53,782 nucleotides of DNA. It comes from an uncultured Mucilaginibacter sp. (GTDB taxonomy: Bacteria; Bacteroidota; Bacteroidia; Sphingobacteriales; Sphingobacteriaceae). The DNA lies in the NCBI RefSeq assembly GCF_903893715.1, contig NZ_CAITNG010000048.1:1-53782 (forward strand). Reading direction: 5' to 3'. Position 1 is the stretch's first letter, and every line of letters starts with the position of its first letter. Positions 1 through 7,599 of the stretch are shown piece after piece. The position numbers and the translations under genes are program-made. The notes under the pieces are model-generated. The model searched no databases. It worked only from the letters and a program-made list of their open reading frames with translations, and had not been told where the DNA came from.

Positions 1-1046
1 GAGCCCCCGTATTTTTCGCCGGTAAAACCTTTGGGGCCTATGTTGAGGCGGGCATCGCTGCCGGTATAGGTTTGGCTGAGCTGGAAAATATTGAAACGGA
101 TGCCCTGCTGTGCCTTCACATCGCCATCGATAACGATATCGCTGTGCTCCCATTTTTTATGCCATGCGGCAGCTTGTTCGGTAAGCATCGTATCAAAGCC
201 TTTTAGGGATACCGTCGCAATCACTTTTTTGCAGGCGCCGAGCAAATCGGCAGGGGCATGGTTTTGCGAGGATACATTTGCGGCGTATTTGCAAATCACC
301 AACTCTTCGCCTTGTTTGGCCTGAACAGTAAAAGTGGAGGCCACATACTTTTCTTTCAGGATATTTTCCGCGCTCACCTTTTGCGAAACAGTAAATTTAC
401 TACCTGTACACACCTCAAAACCCGTTTTTTTGGTTCGCATGGTAAGGTAAAAATCGTTGCCATCTTCGGCATAAGCTACATGCTCCCAAAATTTTTCGTC
501 GTAATTAGAGTCGGCGTTTGATATATCGCCATCGATGTAAGGCGTAACGGTAATATCGGCACTAAAATTCAATGGCGTAATGGCGTATTTGATGACACCA
601 GCCTCTTCGTCCACAATACTGCACAGGCGGGTAGCTGTAACGCTTACTTTTTTTCCGCTTTTCAGTTCGGCGGTAAAACTGCGCTCCAAATAACCGTCGT
701 GCATGTTGAGCACGCGTTTAAAAGCGCTAACCTTGCATTGGTGCAAGTCCAACACCTCGTCTCCAATTTTTATATCGATACCGATCCAGTTGGCGGCGTT
801 CAATACTTTGGCGAAGTATTCGGGGTAACCGTTCTTCCACCAGCCCACGCGGGTTTTATCGGGATAGTAAACACCCGCAACATAGTTGCCTTGCAAAGTC
901 TCGCCACTATAGGCTTCTTCAAAATTGGCACGCTGCCCCATGCGGCCGTTGCCCAAGCTAAAAATACTTTCGGATACTTTGTTTAAATGCGGGTCGAAAC
1001 CTTCTTCTATGATGTTCCACTCGTGCGGGATGATGTAGTTCTTCAT
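1..1046 (-). CDS. Glycoside hydrolase family 65 phosphorylase (maltose/kojibiose phosphorylase type), truncated by the window edge
   Basis: An open frame runs from an ATG at 1046 to the left edge without a stop, giving the first 348 or so residues. The protein starts MKNYIIPHEWNIIEEGFDPH and contains SLGNGRMGQRANFEE near residue 31, the typical start of the GH65 N-terminal super-sandwich domain. The visible end reads IGPKGFTGEKYGG, a strongly conserved GH65 stretch just before the (alpha/alpha)6 catalytic barrel. Family members phosphorolyse alpha-linked disaccharides such as maltose, trehalose or kojibiose. The catalytic glutamate lies beyond the window, so substrate cannot be assigned. Full length is usually about 750-780 aa. 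There is no signal peptide, so it is probably cytoplasmic. Confidence 0.85.
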   Translation of the reverse strand, partial: MKNYIIPHEWNIIEEGFDPHLNKVSESIFSLGNGRMGQRANFEEAYSGETLQGNYVAGVYYPDKTRVGWWKNGYPEYFAKVLNAANWIGIDIKIGDEVLDLHQCKVSAFKRVLNMHDGYLERSFTAELKSGKKVSVTATRLCSIVDEEAGVIKYAITPLNFSADITVTPYIDGDISNADSNYDEKFWEHVAYAEDGNDFYLTMRTKKTGFEVCTGSKFTVSQKVSAENILKEKYVASTFTVQAKQGEELVICKYAANVSSQNHAPADLLGACKKVIATVSLKGFDTMLTEQAAAWHKKWEHSDIVIDGDVKAQQGIRFNIFQLSQTYTGSDARLNIGPKGFTGEKYGG

Positions 1047-1200
1047 TATAATTGGTGTAATTGAGGCACTAAATTATGCTTTCTTATTTTATAGTAACGC
1101 CGGCAAATAAAAAATAGCAACATAATATGCATTTTTTAGTAGTTTAAGGCTGTTTTATGTTTAAAAAGTTTAATTATCTTTAAATCGTAAAACAAGTTTC

Positions 1201-1926
1201 ATGTCAGAAGAAAAGGTAATTCAACATTCAAAAAAAGCACTGAAGGCACTGAAAAGCCCCGACAAAACGTGGCTCGAAAAGATAAAAGAGTTTTTAGGTG
1301 AGATTCTCATTATTGTGCTGGCGGTAAGTATTACCTTGTTGTTTCACAACTGGAACGATGAGCGGCACGAGAAGAAACTGGCGCGTGAGTTTCTTCAAGG
1401 TATCAGGAATGACCTGAAAGGTAGTGCCGATGATATTGAGGCTTCGGTAAAAACCTTTCAACCTACTGTCGACTATTATAACGAGGTGTGGAAAGAAGTA
1501 AAAATGCATAAAATTAATGCTGCTTACGTTGACAGCAATGCCGACTACTTGATGAACACCAATTATTTTATTTTTGATGATAGCCGCTTTGAGGGTTTCA
1601 AATCATCGGGCTATTTAAGGCTGATTGAAAATCAGGAGCTGTTAAAGCATTTGGTTATTTTATATTCCAGCTATATGCCGTTTGAAAGGGATGCCGATAT
1701 GAACGTTTTTCGCACCCGCGAAAGGGATTATAATACCTACATCGGAATAAAAGGAACTGAATATTCAGAAAATATCGGCGTTTCAAAGCTACTGAACGAC
1801 CCTGCGGTGCGCTACCAAATATTGCGTTACGTGTTTATTTTCGATGAGCGGAAAAGGCATAAATTGCAACTGGCAAAAAGACTTAGAATAATGGTAGCCG
1901 AGATTGATGAAGAGTTGAAAAAGTAG
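1201..1926 (+). CDS. DUF6090-like single-pass membrane protein
   Basis: 241 aa. A lysine-rich N-terminus (residues 1-33) is followed by one hydrophobic helix at about 34-48 (EILIIVLAVSITLLF), then HNWNDERHEKK and a long soluble, charged C-terminal part. The arrangement of a gly-glu-ile helix followed by NWN and a charged helix matches the DUF6090 type seen widely in Bacteroidota, whose role is unknown. The N-terminus is probably cytoplasmic. It stands alone: the preceding gene is divergent and the next gene is 139 bp away. The family match is from memory of the pattern, not a search. Confidence 0.6.
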   Translation: MSEEKVIQHSKKALKALKSPDKTWLEKIKEFLGEILIIVLAVSITLLFHNWNDERHEKKLAREFLQGIRNDLKGSADDIEASVKTFQPTVDYYNEVWKEVKMHKINAAYVDSNADYLMNTNYFIFDDSRFEGFKSSGYLRLIENQELLKHLVILYSSYMPFERDADMNVFRTRERDYNTYIGIKGTEYSENIGVSKLLNDPAVRYQILRYVFIFDERKRHKLQLAKRLRIMVAEIDEELKK

Positions 1927-1996
1927 GAGATTATTAAGCCATTTATTGCTTAATAACTATATTTCAAAAATCGCACAACATCTTCTTTGTCATGGC

Positions 1997-2048
1997 GTTG
2001 AACTAATAACATTGCGACCTCCTGTGCAATGATAACCCAATGTTCAAC
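1997..2048 (+). repeat. Nested inverted repeat in the leader of exbD-like gene
   Basis: Outer arms gttgaac (1997-2003) and gttcaac (2042-2048) enclose inner arms cattgc (2010-2015) and gcaatg (2026-2031). The structure lies 17 nt before the ATG at 2066, so it would fold in the 5' UTR if transcription starts further upstream. Its function is unknown. Confidence 0.4.
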
Positions 2049-2065
2049 CTTTAAACTTAACCACC

Positions 2066-2584
2066 ATGGCAGAGCTCAATTCTTCTCCCGAAAAAAAAGG
2101 CGGAAAAAGTCCGCGGAAAAAATTTTCAGCACGCGTTGACCTGACAGCGATGGTCGACCTGGCATTTTTGCTGATTACCTTTTTTATGCTCACCACTACG
2201 CTGCAAAAGGCGAGGATATTCCAAATGGATATGCCTGTTGGCGACCCCGGCGGCGAAGCGGCCAGCCGTACGCTAACCGTATGCCTGGGCAGCAACCATC
2301 AGGTGGTATCGTATCTGGGCCTGCCGGATAAACCCATTGTGGGGCCAAATCTGGTTGGGTTTGATAAAGATGGCCTAGGCAAAACAATTGCCGATATGAA
2401 GCGAGATGTGGAACAAAAGACCCACAAAAGCATGCTGGTTATTGTAAAACCAAGCGATAAATCGCTTTACGGCGATATGGTGGGTGCCCTCGACGAAATA
2501 AAAATAAACAATGTAGAGCAGTATGCCGTAGCTGATATAATGGATAAAGATATTGCCTACTTGAAAGACAAAAAGGTGTATTGA
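2066..2584 (+). CDS. ExbD/TolR family biopolymer transport protein
   Basis: 172 aa. A basic cytoplasmic N-terminus (residues 1-28) leads to one transmembrane helix, LTAMVDLAFLLITFFML (about 28-44). This carries the aspartate (MVDLAF) conserved in ExbD/TolR and used for proton-motive-force coupling. The remaining 125 residues are periplasmic. ExbD works with the pentameric ExbB channel and TonB to energise outer-membrane transport. No exbB or tonB is next to it, so it probably joins a complex encoded elsewhere. The start is an ATG in aaccaccATGGCAGAG. The ParDE-type pair follows 28 bp downstream. Confidence 0.85.
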   Translation: MAELNSSPEKKGGKSPRKKFSARVDLTAMVDLAFLLITFFMLTTTLQKARIFQMDMPVGDPGGEAASRTLTVCLGSNHQVVSYLGLPDKPIVGPNLVGFDKDGLGKTIADMKRDVEQKTHKSMLVIVKPSDKSLYGDMVGALDEIKINNVEQYAVADIMDKDIAYLKDKKVY

Positions 2585-2599
2585 TTTAAAGATAATTAT

Positions 2600-2607
2600 T
2601 AAATTTG
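2600..2607 (+). promoter_or_regulatory. Candidate -7 box of the parDE-type operon
   Basis: TAAATTTG is an exact match to the Bacteroidota -7 consensus TAnnTTTG. It ends on the G of the alternative GTG start at 2607, which argues that translation starts at the ATG at 2613. TTG at 2581-2583 could be the -33 element, but the spacing (16) is short. Confidence 0.45.
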
Positions 2608-2612
2608 TGAGG

Positions 2613-2828
2613 ATGACAACATTAACGGTAGATATTCGTAACGAGGACGAAGAAAGGGTACTGATAGCCTTTTTGAACAGCCTCAAATATGACTATCGTA
2701 CCAACGCTGTTGATGAATTATCTGAAACTCAAAAAACTGAAGTTTTAAGAAGGCAAGCTTTATTTGAAGCCGGTGAAATGACATCAGAACCCTGGAACAA
2801 TGTGAAAGAGCGTTTTTTAGGGTCCTGA
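2613..2828 (+). CDS. Putative antitoxin of a ParDE/RelBE-type module
   Basis: 71 aa from the ATG at 2613. A GTG two codons upstream (2607) is possible but sits in the likely promoter. The protein is small and acidic (MTTLTVDIRNEDEERVLIAF), with a beta-strand-like start followed by a helix and a C-terminal tail (FEAGEMTSEPWNNVKERF) of the kind that wraps the toxin. I do not recognise the exact family. The assignment rests on size and on its stop overlapping the start of the ParE-like gene by one base (TGATG at 2826-2830). That overlap implies translational coupling. Confidence 0.6.
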   Translation: MTTLTVDIRNEDEERVLIAFLNSLKYDYRTNAVDELSETQKTEVLRRQALFEAGEMTSEPWNNVKERFLGS

Positions 2829-3118
2829 TGTATACTGTTGACATATTAACCATTGCTATAATTGAAACCGAAGATGCTTTCAACTGGTATGAATCGCAGG
2901 TATTTGGCTTAGGAAAACAATTTATAGCCGAACTTGATCATTATATTTCCCTAATCAGCCAAAACCCATATCAATTTAATGTTCAATTTTCTGAGCGGTT
3001 CAGGTTTGCTACTCTAAAACGTTTTTCATATCGCATTGTATATATTATTAACGAAGAGCAAACCACGGTGGTTATAAATTCCGTGTTCCACACCAGCAGA
3101 AACCCCGTTCAATTATAA
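2828..3118 (+). CDS. ParE/RelE superfamily toxin
   Basis: 96 aa. It has the compact ParE fold pattern: an N-terminal strand (YTVDILTIAIIETEDAFNWY), a helix with FGLGKQFIAELDHYISLISQNPY, then RFRFATLKRFSYRIVYIINE and a C-terminal VINSVFHTSRNP. The FSYRIVYII strand and the HTSRNP end are characteristic of Bacteroidota ParE-like toxins. ParE toxins inhibit DNA gyrase whereas RelE toxins cut mRNA at the ribosome, and the sequence alone does not decide which. It is translationally coupled to the upstream antitoxin. Confidence 0.78.
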   Translation: MYTVDILTIAIIETEDAFNWYESQVFGLGKQFIAELDHYISLISQNPYQFNVQFSERFRFATLKRFSYRIVYIINEEQTTVVINSVFHTSRNPVQL

Positions 3119-3153
3119 CATCAGTAAGCATGGCTATTGATGTTATAATTTTA

Positions 3154-3161
3154 TATTTTTG
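3154..3161 (+). promoter_or_regulatory. Candidate -7 promoter box of the CsbD-like gene
   Basis: TATTTTTG matches TAnnTTTG exactly and lies 17 nt before the ATG at 3179. TTG at 3137-3139 is a poor -33 candidate because of short spacing. Confidence 0.45.
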
Positions 3162-3178
3162 CACAAAACAATCGAACC

Positions 3179-3394
3179 ATGGCCGAGATAAAATTCAACA
3201 GTAAAGAATGGGAACGCATCAAAATCAAATTTCAGCGTAAATACAACCACTTAACCGACGAACAGCTGCAATATGCCGAGGGCCAGGAAGACGATTTGAT
3301 TACCCGCCTGATGGCATTAGTAAACCGCGACCGCGCTTATGTGGTGTTTACCCTCAAAAAGGCATTGGTAAATTTGGATACCAACAGGCTGTAA
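3179..3394 (+). CDS. CsbD-like small stress protein
   Basis: 71 aa, highly charged, with no signal or membrane segment. The pattern SKEWERIKIKFQRKYNHLTDEQL followed by YAEGQEDDLITRLMALV resembles the CsbD family (W..K.KFK..WG.LTDDDL...EG..D.L...), small proteins tied to general stress in other bacteria. The C-terminal VNRDRAYVVFTLKKAL replaces the usual YG.T...A. Function is inferred from resemblance only. It is a monocistronic gene with its own likely promoter. Confidence 0.6.
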   Translation: MAEIKFNSKEWERIKIKFQRKYNHLTDEQLQYAEGQEDDLITRLMALVNRDRAYVVFTLKKALVNLDTNRL

Positions 3395-3480
3395 TTACCA
3401 AGCCATTGTAATATTTTTAACTAACACTAAAACCTATTATCCTTTTTTTATTACATTTATATTCTTAATACGAATATAGA

Positions 3481-5226
3481 ATGGAAAGGCGTGTAGTATT
3501 GACCAAGACCTATAAAAAATGGGGATGGGCAGCGGGTGTGCTGGCACTTGCAATAGTTTTATGGAGCTTTAACGATGATTTGTTCCAAATATCCAAAAAC
3601 CTCGATGTGTTTGCATCGGTTTATAAAGAAATCAATGTAAATTATGTTGACGAGGTTGTACCGGCCAAACTGGTAAAAACCGGCGTTGATGCCATGCTCG
3701 ACGGGTTGGACCCCTATACCGAGTTCGTACCCGAATCGGAAATCGAAGATTATAAACTTAAATACGTAAGCACCCAATATGGCGGCATTGGCGCGGGCAT
3801 CTTCGCGAAAGACAAAAAAGTTATCATATCAGAAGTTGATGAAGGTTTCCCTGCCCAAAAAGCCGATATACGCCCCGGCGACGAACTCCTTAAAATAAAC
3901 GACATTGACCTTGCCGGAAAAAACAGCGACCAGGTAAGCACCCTGCTCAAAGGCACCAAAGGCGCGGCCATCAAACTGCTCATCAAACGCGATAAAGTTG
4001 CCGAACCGATAGAAAAAGACCTTATCCGCGACGAGATACAACAACCTAACGTATCGTACTATGGCATGGTGGCCAACAATATGGGCTATATCAAGCTCGA
4101 TAAATTTTTAGAGAACTCGGGCCAGGAAGTTACCGACGCACTTATCGCACTTAAAAAAAACAACCCTAACGGTATCATCCTCGACTTACGCTCCAACGGT
4201 GGTGGTATTTTGCAGGAGGCCGTAAAAATTGTGAACCTGTTTGTACCTAAGGGCGTATTGGTAGTAAAGCAAATTGGTAAGGTAAAGGATAAAAACTATG
4301 TTTACCATACCGAGAATACCCCGGTTGAGCCCGACCTGCCGTTAGTAGTGTTGGTGAACAGCCACTCAGCATCCGCATCCGAAATTGTGGCCGGTTCACT
4401 GCAGGATTTGGACCGTGCCGTCATCATCGGACAACGCAGTTATGGTAAAGGGTTGGTGCAGCAAACCTTTAACCTGCCTTATAACAGTTTGGTAAAAATC
4501 ACCATCGCGAAATACTATACGCCATCGGGCAGGTGCATACAGAGTTTAGATTATACAAACCGCAAGGCCGATGGCACGGTTGACCGCGTTGCGGATTCTG
4601 TAATGCACGAGTTTAAAACCAAAGCGGGCCGCTCGGTTTACGATCACGGCGCTATTTTTCCCGACGTTTTTGTAAAACAGGAGCACTTTGCCAATATTAC
4701 CCAGGTGCTGGTAAACAAGTTGTTGGTGTTTGATTACGCCACACAATACCGCAACACACATCCAAAGATACCCGATGCAAAAAGCTTTACGCTGACCGAT
4801 GCCGACTATGCCGACTTTGTAAAATTCCTGTCGACCCAGAATTATACCTACAGCAACAAATCGGAAAAGGTGCTGGCCGACCTGAAAACAGAAGCCGATA
4901 AAGACAAAGAGTTTGCGGCCATAAAAAACGAATACGAAGCACTGAAAGCCAAACTGGCCGCTACCAAAGGCGACGACTTGCAACAACATAAAGACGAGAT
5001 AAAACAGATACTCGAAAATGAAATCGTATCGCGTTATTATTTTGAAAAAGGTCGCTACGAGTGCAACTTTAAATACGACAAAGAAATGGCTCAGGCCGTT
5101 AAATTGATGCAAGACAAAAACGAGGTAGCCAGTATTCTAAAAGGCGATGGCCAATACAAAGTTATCGGCAAACCCGGCCCGGCAATGGCCGCTTTGAAAG
5201 CGGAAGAGAAGACGGATGAGAATTGA
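3481..5226 (+). CDS. S41 family carboxy-terminal processing protease (CtpA type)
   Basis: 581 aa. An N-terminal membrane anchor (about 14-30, WGWAAGVLALAIVLWSF) leads to the periplasmic CtpA N-domain (about 40-95), a PDZ domain (about 97-170, with IRPGDELLKIND) and the S41 core. Core motifs are GIILDLRSNGGG (231-242), SHSASASEIVAGSLQD with probable nucleophile Ser298, and GQRSYGKGLVQ with Lys323. The 25-residue Ser-Lys spacing equals that of E. coli Prc Ser430/Lys455. A charged C-terminal helical tail (about 450-581) follows. It probably trims C-termini of periplasmic proteins. A second S41 enzyme of the Prc subtype lies at 50487. It appears to be a single-gene unit. Confidence 0.92.
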   Translation: MERRVVLTKTYKKWGWAAGVLALAIVLWSFNDDLFQISKNLDVFASVYKEINVNYVDEVVPAKLVKTGVDAMLDGLDPYTEFVPESEIEDYKLKYVSTQYGGIGAGIFAKDKKVIISEVDEGFPAQKADIRPGDELLKINDIDLAGKNSDQVSTLLKGTKGAAIKLLIKRDKVAEPIEKDLIRDEIQQPNVSYYGMVANNMGYIKLDKFLENSGQEVTDALIALKKNNPNGIILDLRSNGGGILQEAVKIVNLFVPKGVLVVKQIGKVKDKNYVYHTENTPVEPDLPLVVLVNSHSASASEIVAGSLQDLDRAVIIGQRSYGKGLVQQTFNLPYNSLVKITIAKYYTPSGRCIQSLDYTNRKADGTVDRVADSVMHEFKTKAGRSVYDHGAIFPDVFVKQEHFANITQVLVNKLLVFDYATQYRNTHPKIPDAKSFTLTDADYADFVKFLSTQNYTYSNKSEKVLADLKTEADKDKEFAAIKNEYEALKAKLAATKGDDLQQHKDEIKQILENEIVSRYYFEKGRYECNFKYDKEMAQAVKLMQDKNEVASILKGDGQYKVIGKPGPAMAALKAEEKTDEN

Positions 5227-5241
5227 TGTGCGGAGATTTAA

Positions 5242-5568
5242 TCACCTTACAACATCCAATAGCCTCAGTAGGTCTTTGTCCGAAATATCAGCTTGTTCTG
5301 ACTTGTCATAAATAGATAGCAGGAAAACTTCACTATCGGTAATGGCAAAATAGGTTATGACGCGTGCCCCGCCCGATTTACCTTTGCCTTTAGATGCTAT
5401 GGCCAAACGTATTTTATAACAATCGTTGCCAAGAGCGGTACCTTTGTTTGGTTCGGTATTTAGTTCTTTAATAAGCGTTCTGAGTTCGTTTTTTAACGAG
5501 GGGTATTTTTTGACAAGACGTTTAAGTTGTTTGTCAAAAGGGGCAATTGTCGAAACCTTATAATTCAT
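5242..5568 (-). CDS. RelE/HigB-like toxin
   Basis: 108 aa. The pattern MNYKVSTIAPFDKQLKRLVKKYPSLKNEL, then GNDCYKIRLAIASKGKGKSGGARVITY and FLLSIYDKSEQADIS, is that of RelE-superfamily toxins of the HigB/YafQ group. It has the KRLxKKY helix and the central IRL...GGARVI strands. Such toxins are usually ribosome-dependent mRNA endonucleases. The start overlaps the end of the upstream antitoxin gene by 11 bp. It is convergent with the S41 protease gene that ends 15 bp away. Confidence 0.82.
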   Translation of the reverse strand: MNYKVSTIAPFDKQLKRLVKKYPSLKNELRTLIKELNTEPNKGTALGNDCYKIRLAIASKGKGKSGGARVITYFAITDSEVFLLSIYDKSEQADISDKDLLRLLDVVR

Positions 5569-5773
5569 TCAACAGGTCTTCAGCCGGGCGGCCTTTTAAT
5601 TTGCCCGCTTTAATTTGCCCGGCATATTTAAACGCCTTTTTTATCTCCTTGATTTCTTCAAACAGAGCGGCATCAGGCGCAGAGAGTGCCTTAGCCTTTA
5701 TATTAAAACGATCTTTCACCATTTCCATAAAGCCTTCAGCTTTATTGTCCGCTATGTCGATAATGAGTTTCAT
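5558..5773 (-). CDS. Antitoxin partner of the RelE-like toxin
   Basis: 71 aa from the ATG at 5773 (MKLIIDIADNKAEGFMEMVKDRF). A longer frame to 5812 exists, but its extra residues would be encoded over the promoter at 5782-5789, so I take 5773. It has a short beta-strand start, a helical middle with IKEIKKAFKYAGQIKAG and an acidic C-terminus (PAEDLLNEL), as in antitoxins that pair with RelE-type toxins in Bacteroidota. It overlaps the toxin gene by 11 bp. A palindrome in its promoter suggests autorepression. Confidence 0.7.
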   Translation of the reverse strand: MKLIIDIADNKAEGFMEMVKDRFNIKAKALSAPDAALFEEIKEIKKAFKYAGQIKAGKLKGRPAEDLLNEL

Positions 5774-5781
5774 TGTTAATA

Positions 5782-5812
5782 CAAATATACTAAATGTTGT
5801 TAGTAACAACAA
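5782..5812 (-). promoter_or_regulatory. Promoter and palindromic operator of the relE-type operon
   Basis: On the minus strand TATATTTG (5782-5789) matches TAnnTTTG. TTG at 5810-5812 gives a 20-base spacer, near the ideal. Between them GTTGTTA-G-TAACAAC (5796-5810) is a perfect 15-base inverted repeat, a likely antitoxin or toxin-antitoxin binding site. Confidence 0.55.
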
Positions 5813-5838
5813 CGACGGTAAAACACCAGAAAACCAAA

Positions 5839-5866
5839 CGCTTTGCGCTATGCTCCTTGCGCTTTG
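5839..5866. repeat. Four-unit heptanucleotide repeat
   Basis: Four consecutive seven-base units: cgctttg, cgctatg, ctccttg, cgctttg. It is intergenic, just after the stop of the OmpA-family gene. It is one of five such arrays in the window. Confidence 0.6.
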
Positions 5867-5870
5867 CGAA

Positions 5871-7598
5871 TCAATACCCCACCACTTTAACCTCTGTCCT
5901 CCTGTTTAACTGATGCTCCGCTTCGGTGCAGGGTACGCCTTTGGCGCATTTATTGAGTAGTTGGGTATCGCCGTAACCTTTAGCGGTCATGCGGCTGCGG
6001 TCGATGCCTTTACTAACAAGGTAGGCCACTGCCGATGCAGCCCGTCGTTGCGATAGCGCCATATTGTAATTGTGCGATGCCCGCGAATCGGTATGCGATG
6101 AGAGTTCGATTTTGAGGGTCGGGTTATCGCGTAGTATGACGTACAATTTATCCAGTTCAATGGCCGCATCAGGGCGGATATTCGATTTATCCAAATCGTA
6201 ATAAATATTATTGAACACATAGCTTTTGCCTACCTCGAAAGGCGGTTTAAATTGTTTGGCCGGCAATCGCCCGGCATTATCACTACCCAAAGGTACACGG
6301 AAGGGCACATGTGGTTCATGGTTGGTAAAGCTGTAAATATCATCACTGCCCTTTCCCACTTCCCGGTTCGACGACAGGTAACCGCTGATGCCGTCGTGCG
6401 TAATGAGGCAAAAATCGTCGCTGGTGCTGTTGATGGGGTATTGCATGTTTACCGGCTTGCTCCAGCTATCTTTTTGTCCGACCGTTTTAAAAATATCAAA
6501 ACCGCCCATGCCCGGTAGTCCCTTGGATGAGTAATACAGCGTATCGCCACTAATGGTCGGGAAGGCTTCTTCCTGCGCAGTATTGATGATGGGGCCGCAA
6601 TTAAGGGGTTTTCCCCAAGTACCATCAGCTTGTTTTTGGCAGTACCAAATGTCGGTTTCGCCGATGCCGCCCGGCATGTCGGACGTGAAGTAAAGCATGT
6701 TGCCATCTTTAGACAATGCCGCGTGCCCCACCGAATATTGTTCGATATTGTTGTAGGGAAAGTTTTTAAAGTTACCCCATTCGCCTTTTGTTTTGGTGGC
6801 GATGATGAGTTGCAGCCACCTTGTATATAATCTTTGCTTCGTATTATAGTTTTTGTCTATAACTATTTTACGCTTCGGCGAACGGGTAGTAATGGTGATA
6901 TATGCCGTGTCGCCGGAGGCGTTTATGGCCATAGGGCCGGTATGGTAATCGGTATTAAAAAGCGGGTTGCCTTTGGTATTCATGGGCAGTTCGCCAATAT
7001 TGCCATCGATGGATTGGTACAGGCGGTAATAACCCTCGCCCGTGCGTTTATCCTGGTTGTCCATATTCCGGTCGGATGTAAAAACGAAACCGGTTTTACC
7101 ATAATAAGCCAAACCCCAGTCGGACGAGCTGGTATTGAATTTATCCGCGTTCTGCACATTATAACGAGGCGTTAAGGCCATCCAACGTACCGCCGAATCG
7201 ATGGTAGCCAGCTTAGCGGCATATTCCGCAGCTTTGCCAACTTTATCATAATACACTTTGTAAGTAGCCCGGGCCTGGTCGAATTTTTGATTGCGCAGCA
7301 ACACTTCGGCGTAAGCATAAATACATTGGGGGCTGGCTCGTTCGTCATCGGCTACGCGGGCATACCATTCTTCGGCGCTGGCATAATTGTTCGTCAGGCG
7401 GTAACATTCGGCAACGCGTTCTAATATCCCCAGGTCAGGGTTGTTTTTTGATGCAAGGTCGAGGTACAGGTTCAGGCTCTTGTAATACTCATAGCGCTCA
7501 AACAGCTGGTCGGCCTGTTGTTTTTTGGTAGGCTGCTCCTGTGCCATGAGGCTGGTAGCCAGGCAGATGAAGAGGATATAGCTGAGCAACTTTTTCAT
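5871..7598 (-). CDS. OmpA-family protein with TPR and PD40 beta-propeller, T9SS-associated
   Basis: 575 aa with a signal peptide (MKKLLSYILFICLATSLMAQ). TPR-like helices cover about 25-130 (YYKSLNLYLDLASKNNPDLG, YAEVLLRNQKFDQARATYKV). A PD40/WD40-like propeller spans about 160-425, with repeated blades such as ALSKDGNMLYFTSDMPGG and ISGDTLYYSSKGLPGMGG. The C-terminal OmpA peptidoglycan-binding domain (about 450-575) has SSHTDSRASHNYNMALSQRR and SRMTAKGYGD. This order resembles P. gingivalis PorE (PG1058), an OmpA/TPR/propeller component of T9SS. It is the last gene after the type B surface protein and PorP/SprF, one base from the latter. It may anchor the module to the cell wall. Confidence 0.85.
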   Translation of the reverse strand: MKKLLSYILFICLATSLMAQEQPTKKQQADQLFERYEYYKSLNLYLDLASKNNPDLGILERVAECYRLTNNYASAEEWYARVADDERASPQCIYAYAEVLLRNQKFDQARATYKVYYDKVGKAAEYAAKLATIDSAVRWMALTPRYNVQNADKFNTSSSDWGLAYYGKTGFVFTSDRNMDNQDKRTGEGYYRLYQSIDGNIGELPMNTKGNPLFNTDYHTGPMAINASGDTAYITITTRSPKRKIVIDKNYNTKQRLYTRWLQLIIATKTKGEWGNFKNFPYNNIEQYSVGHAALSKDGNMLYFTSDMPGGIGETDIWYCQKQADGTWGKPLNCGPIINTAQEEAFPTISGDTLYYSSKGLPGMGGFDIFKTVGQKDSWSKPVNMQYPINSTSDDFCLITHDGISGYLSSNREVGKGSDDIYSFTNHEPHVPFRVPLGSDNAGRLPAKQFKPPFEVGKSYVFNNIYYDLDKSNIRPDAAIELDKLYVILRDNPTLKIELSSHTDSRASHNYNMALSQRRAASAVAYLVSKGIDRSRMTAKGYGDTQLLNKCAKGVPCTEAEHQLNRRTEVKVVGY

Positions 7599-7599
7599 A

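Noticed and set aside
2607..2613. GTG at 2607 as the antitoxin start
   Set aside because: It overlaps the G of a consensus -7 box, and the ATG at 2613 is the more usual start.
4546..5112. 188-codon frame antisense to the S41 protease
   Set aside because: Phe/Val/Gly-rich shadow frame without a signal peptide, motif or promoter, fully within a conserved gene.
5774..5870. A small coding gene in the gap before the OmpA-family gene's stop
   Set aside because: The gap is explained by the relE-type promoter, its operator and a heptad repeat. No plausible ORF fits.
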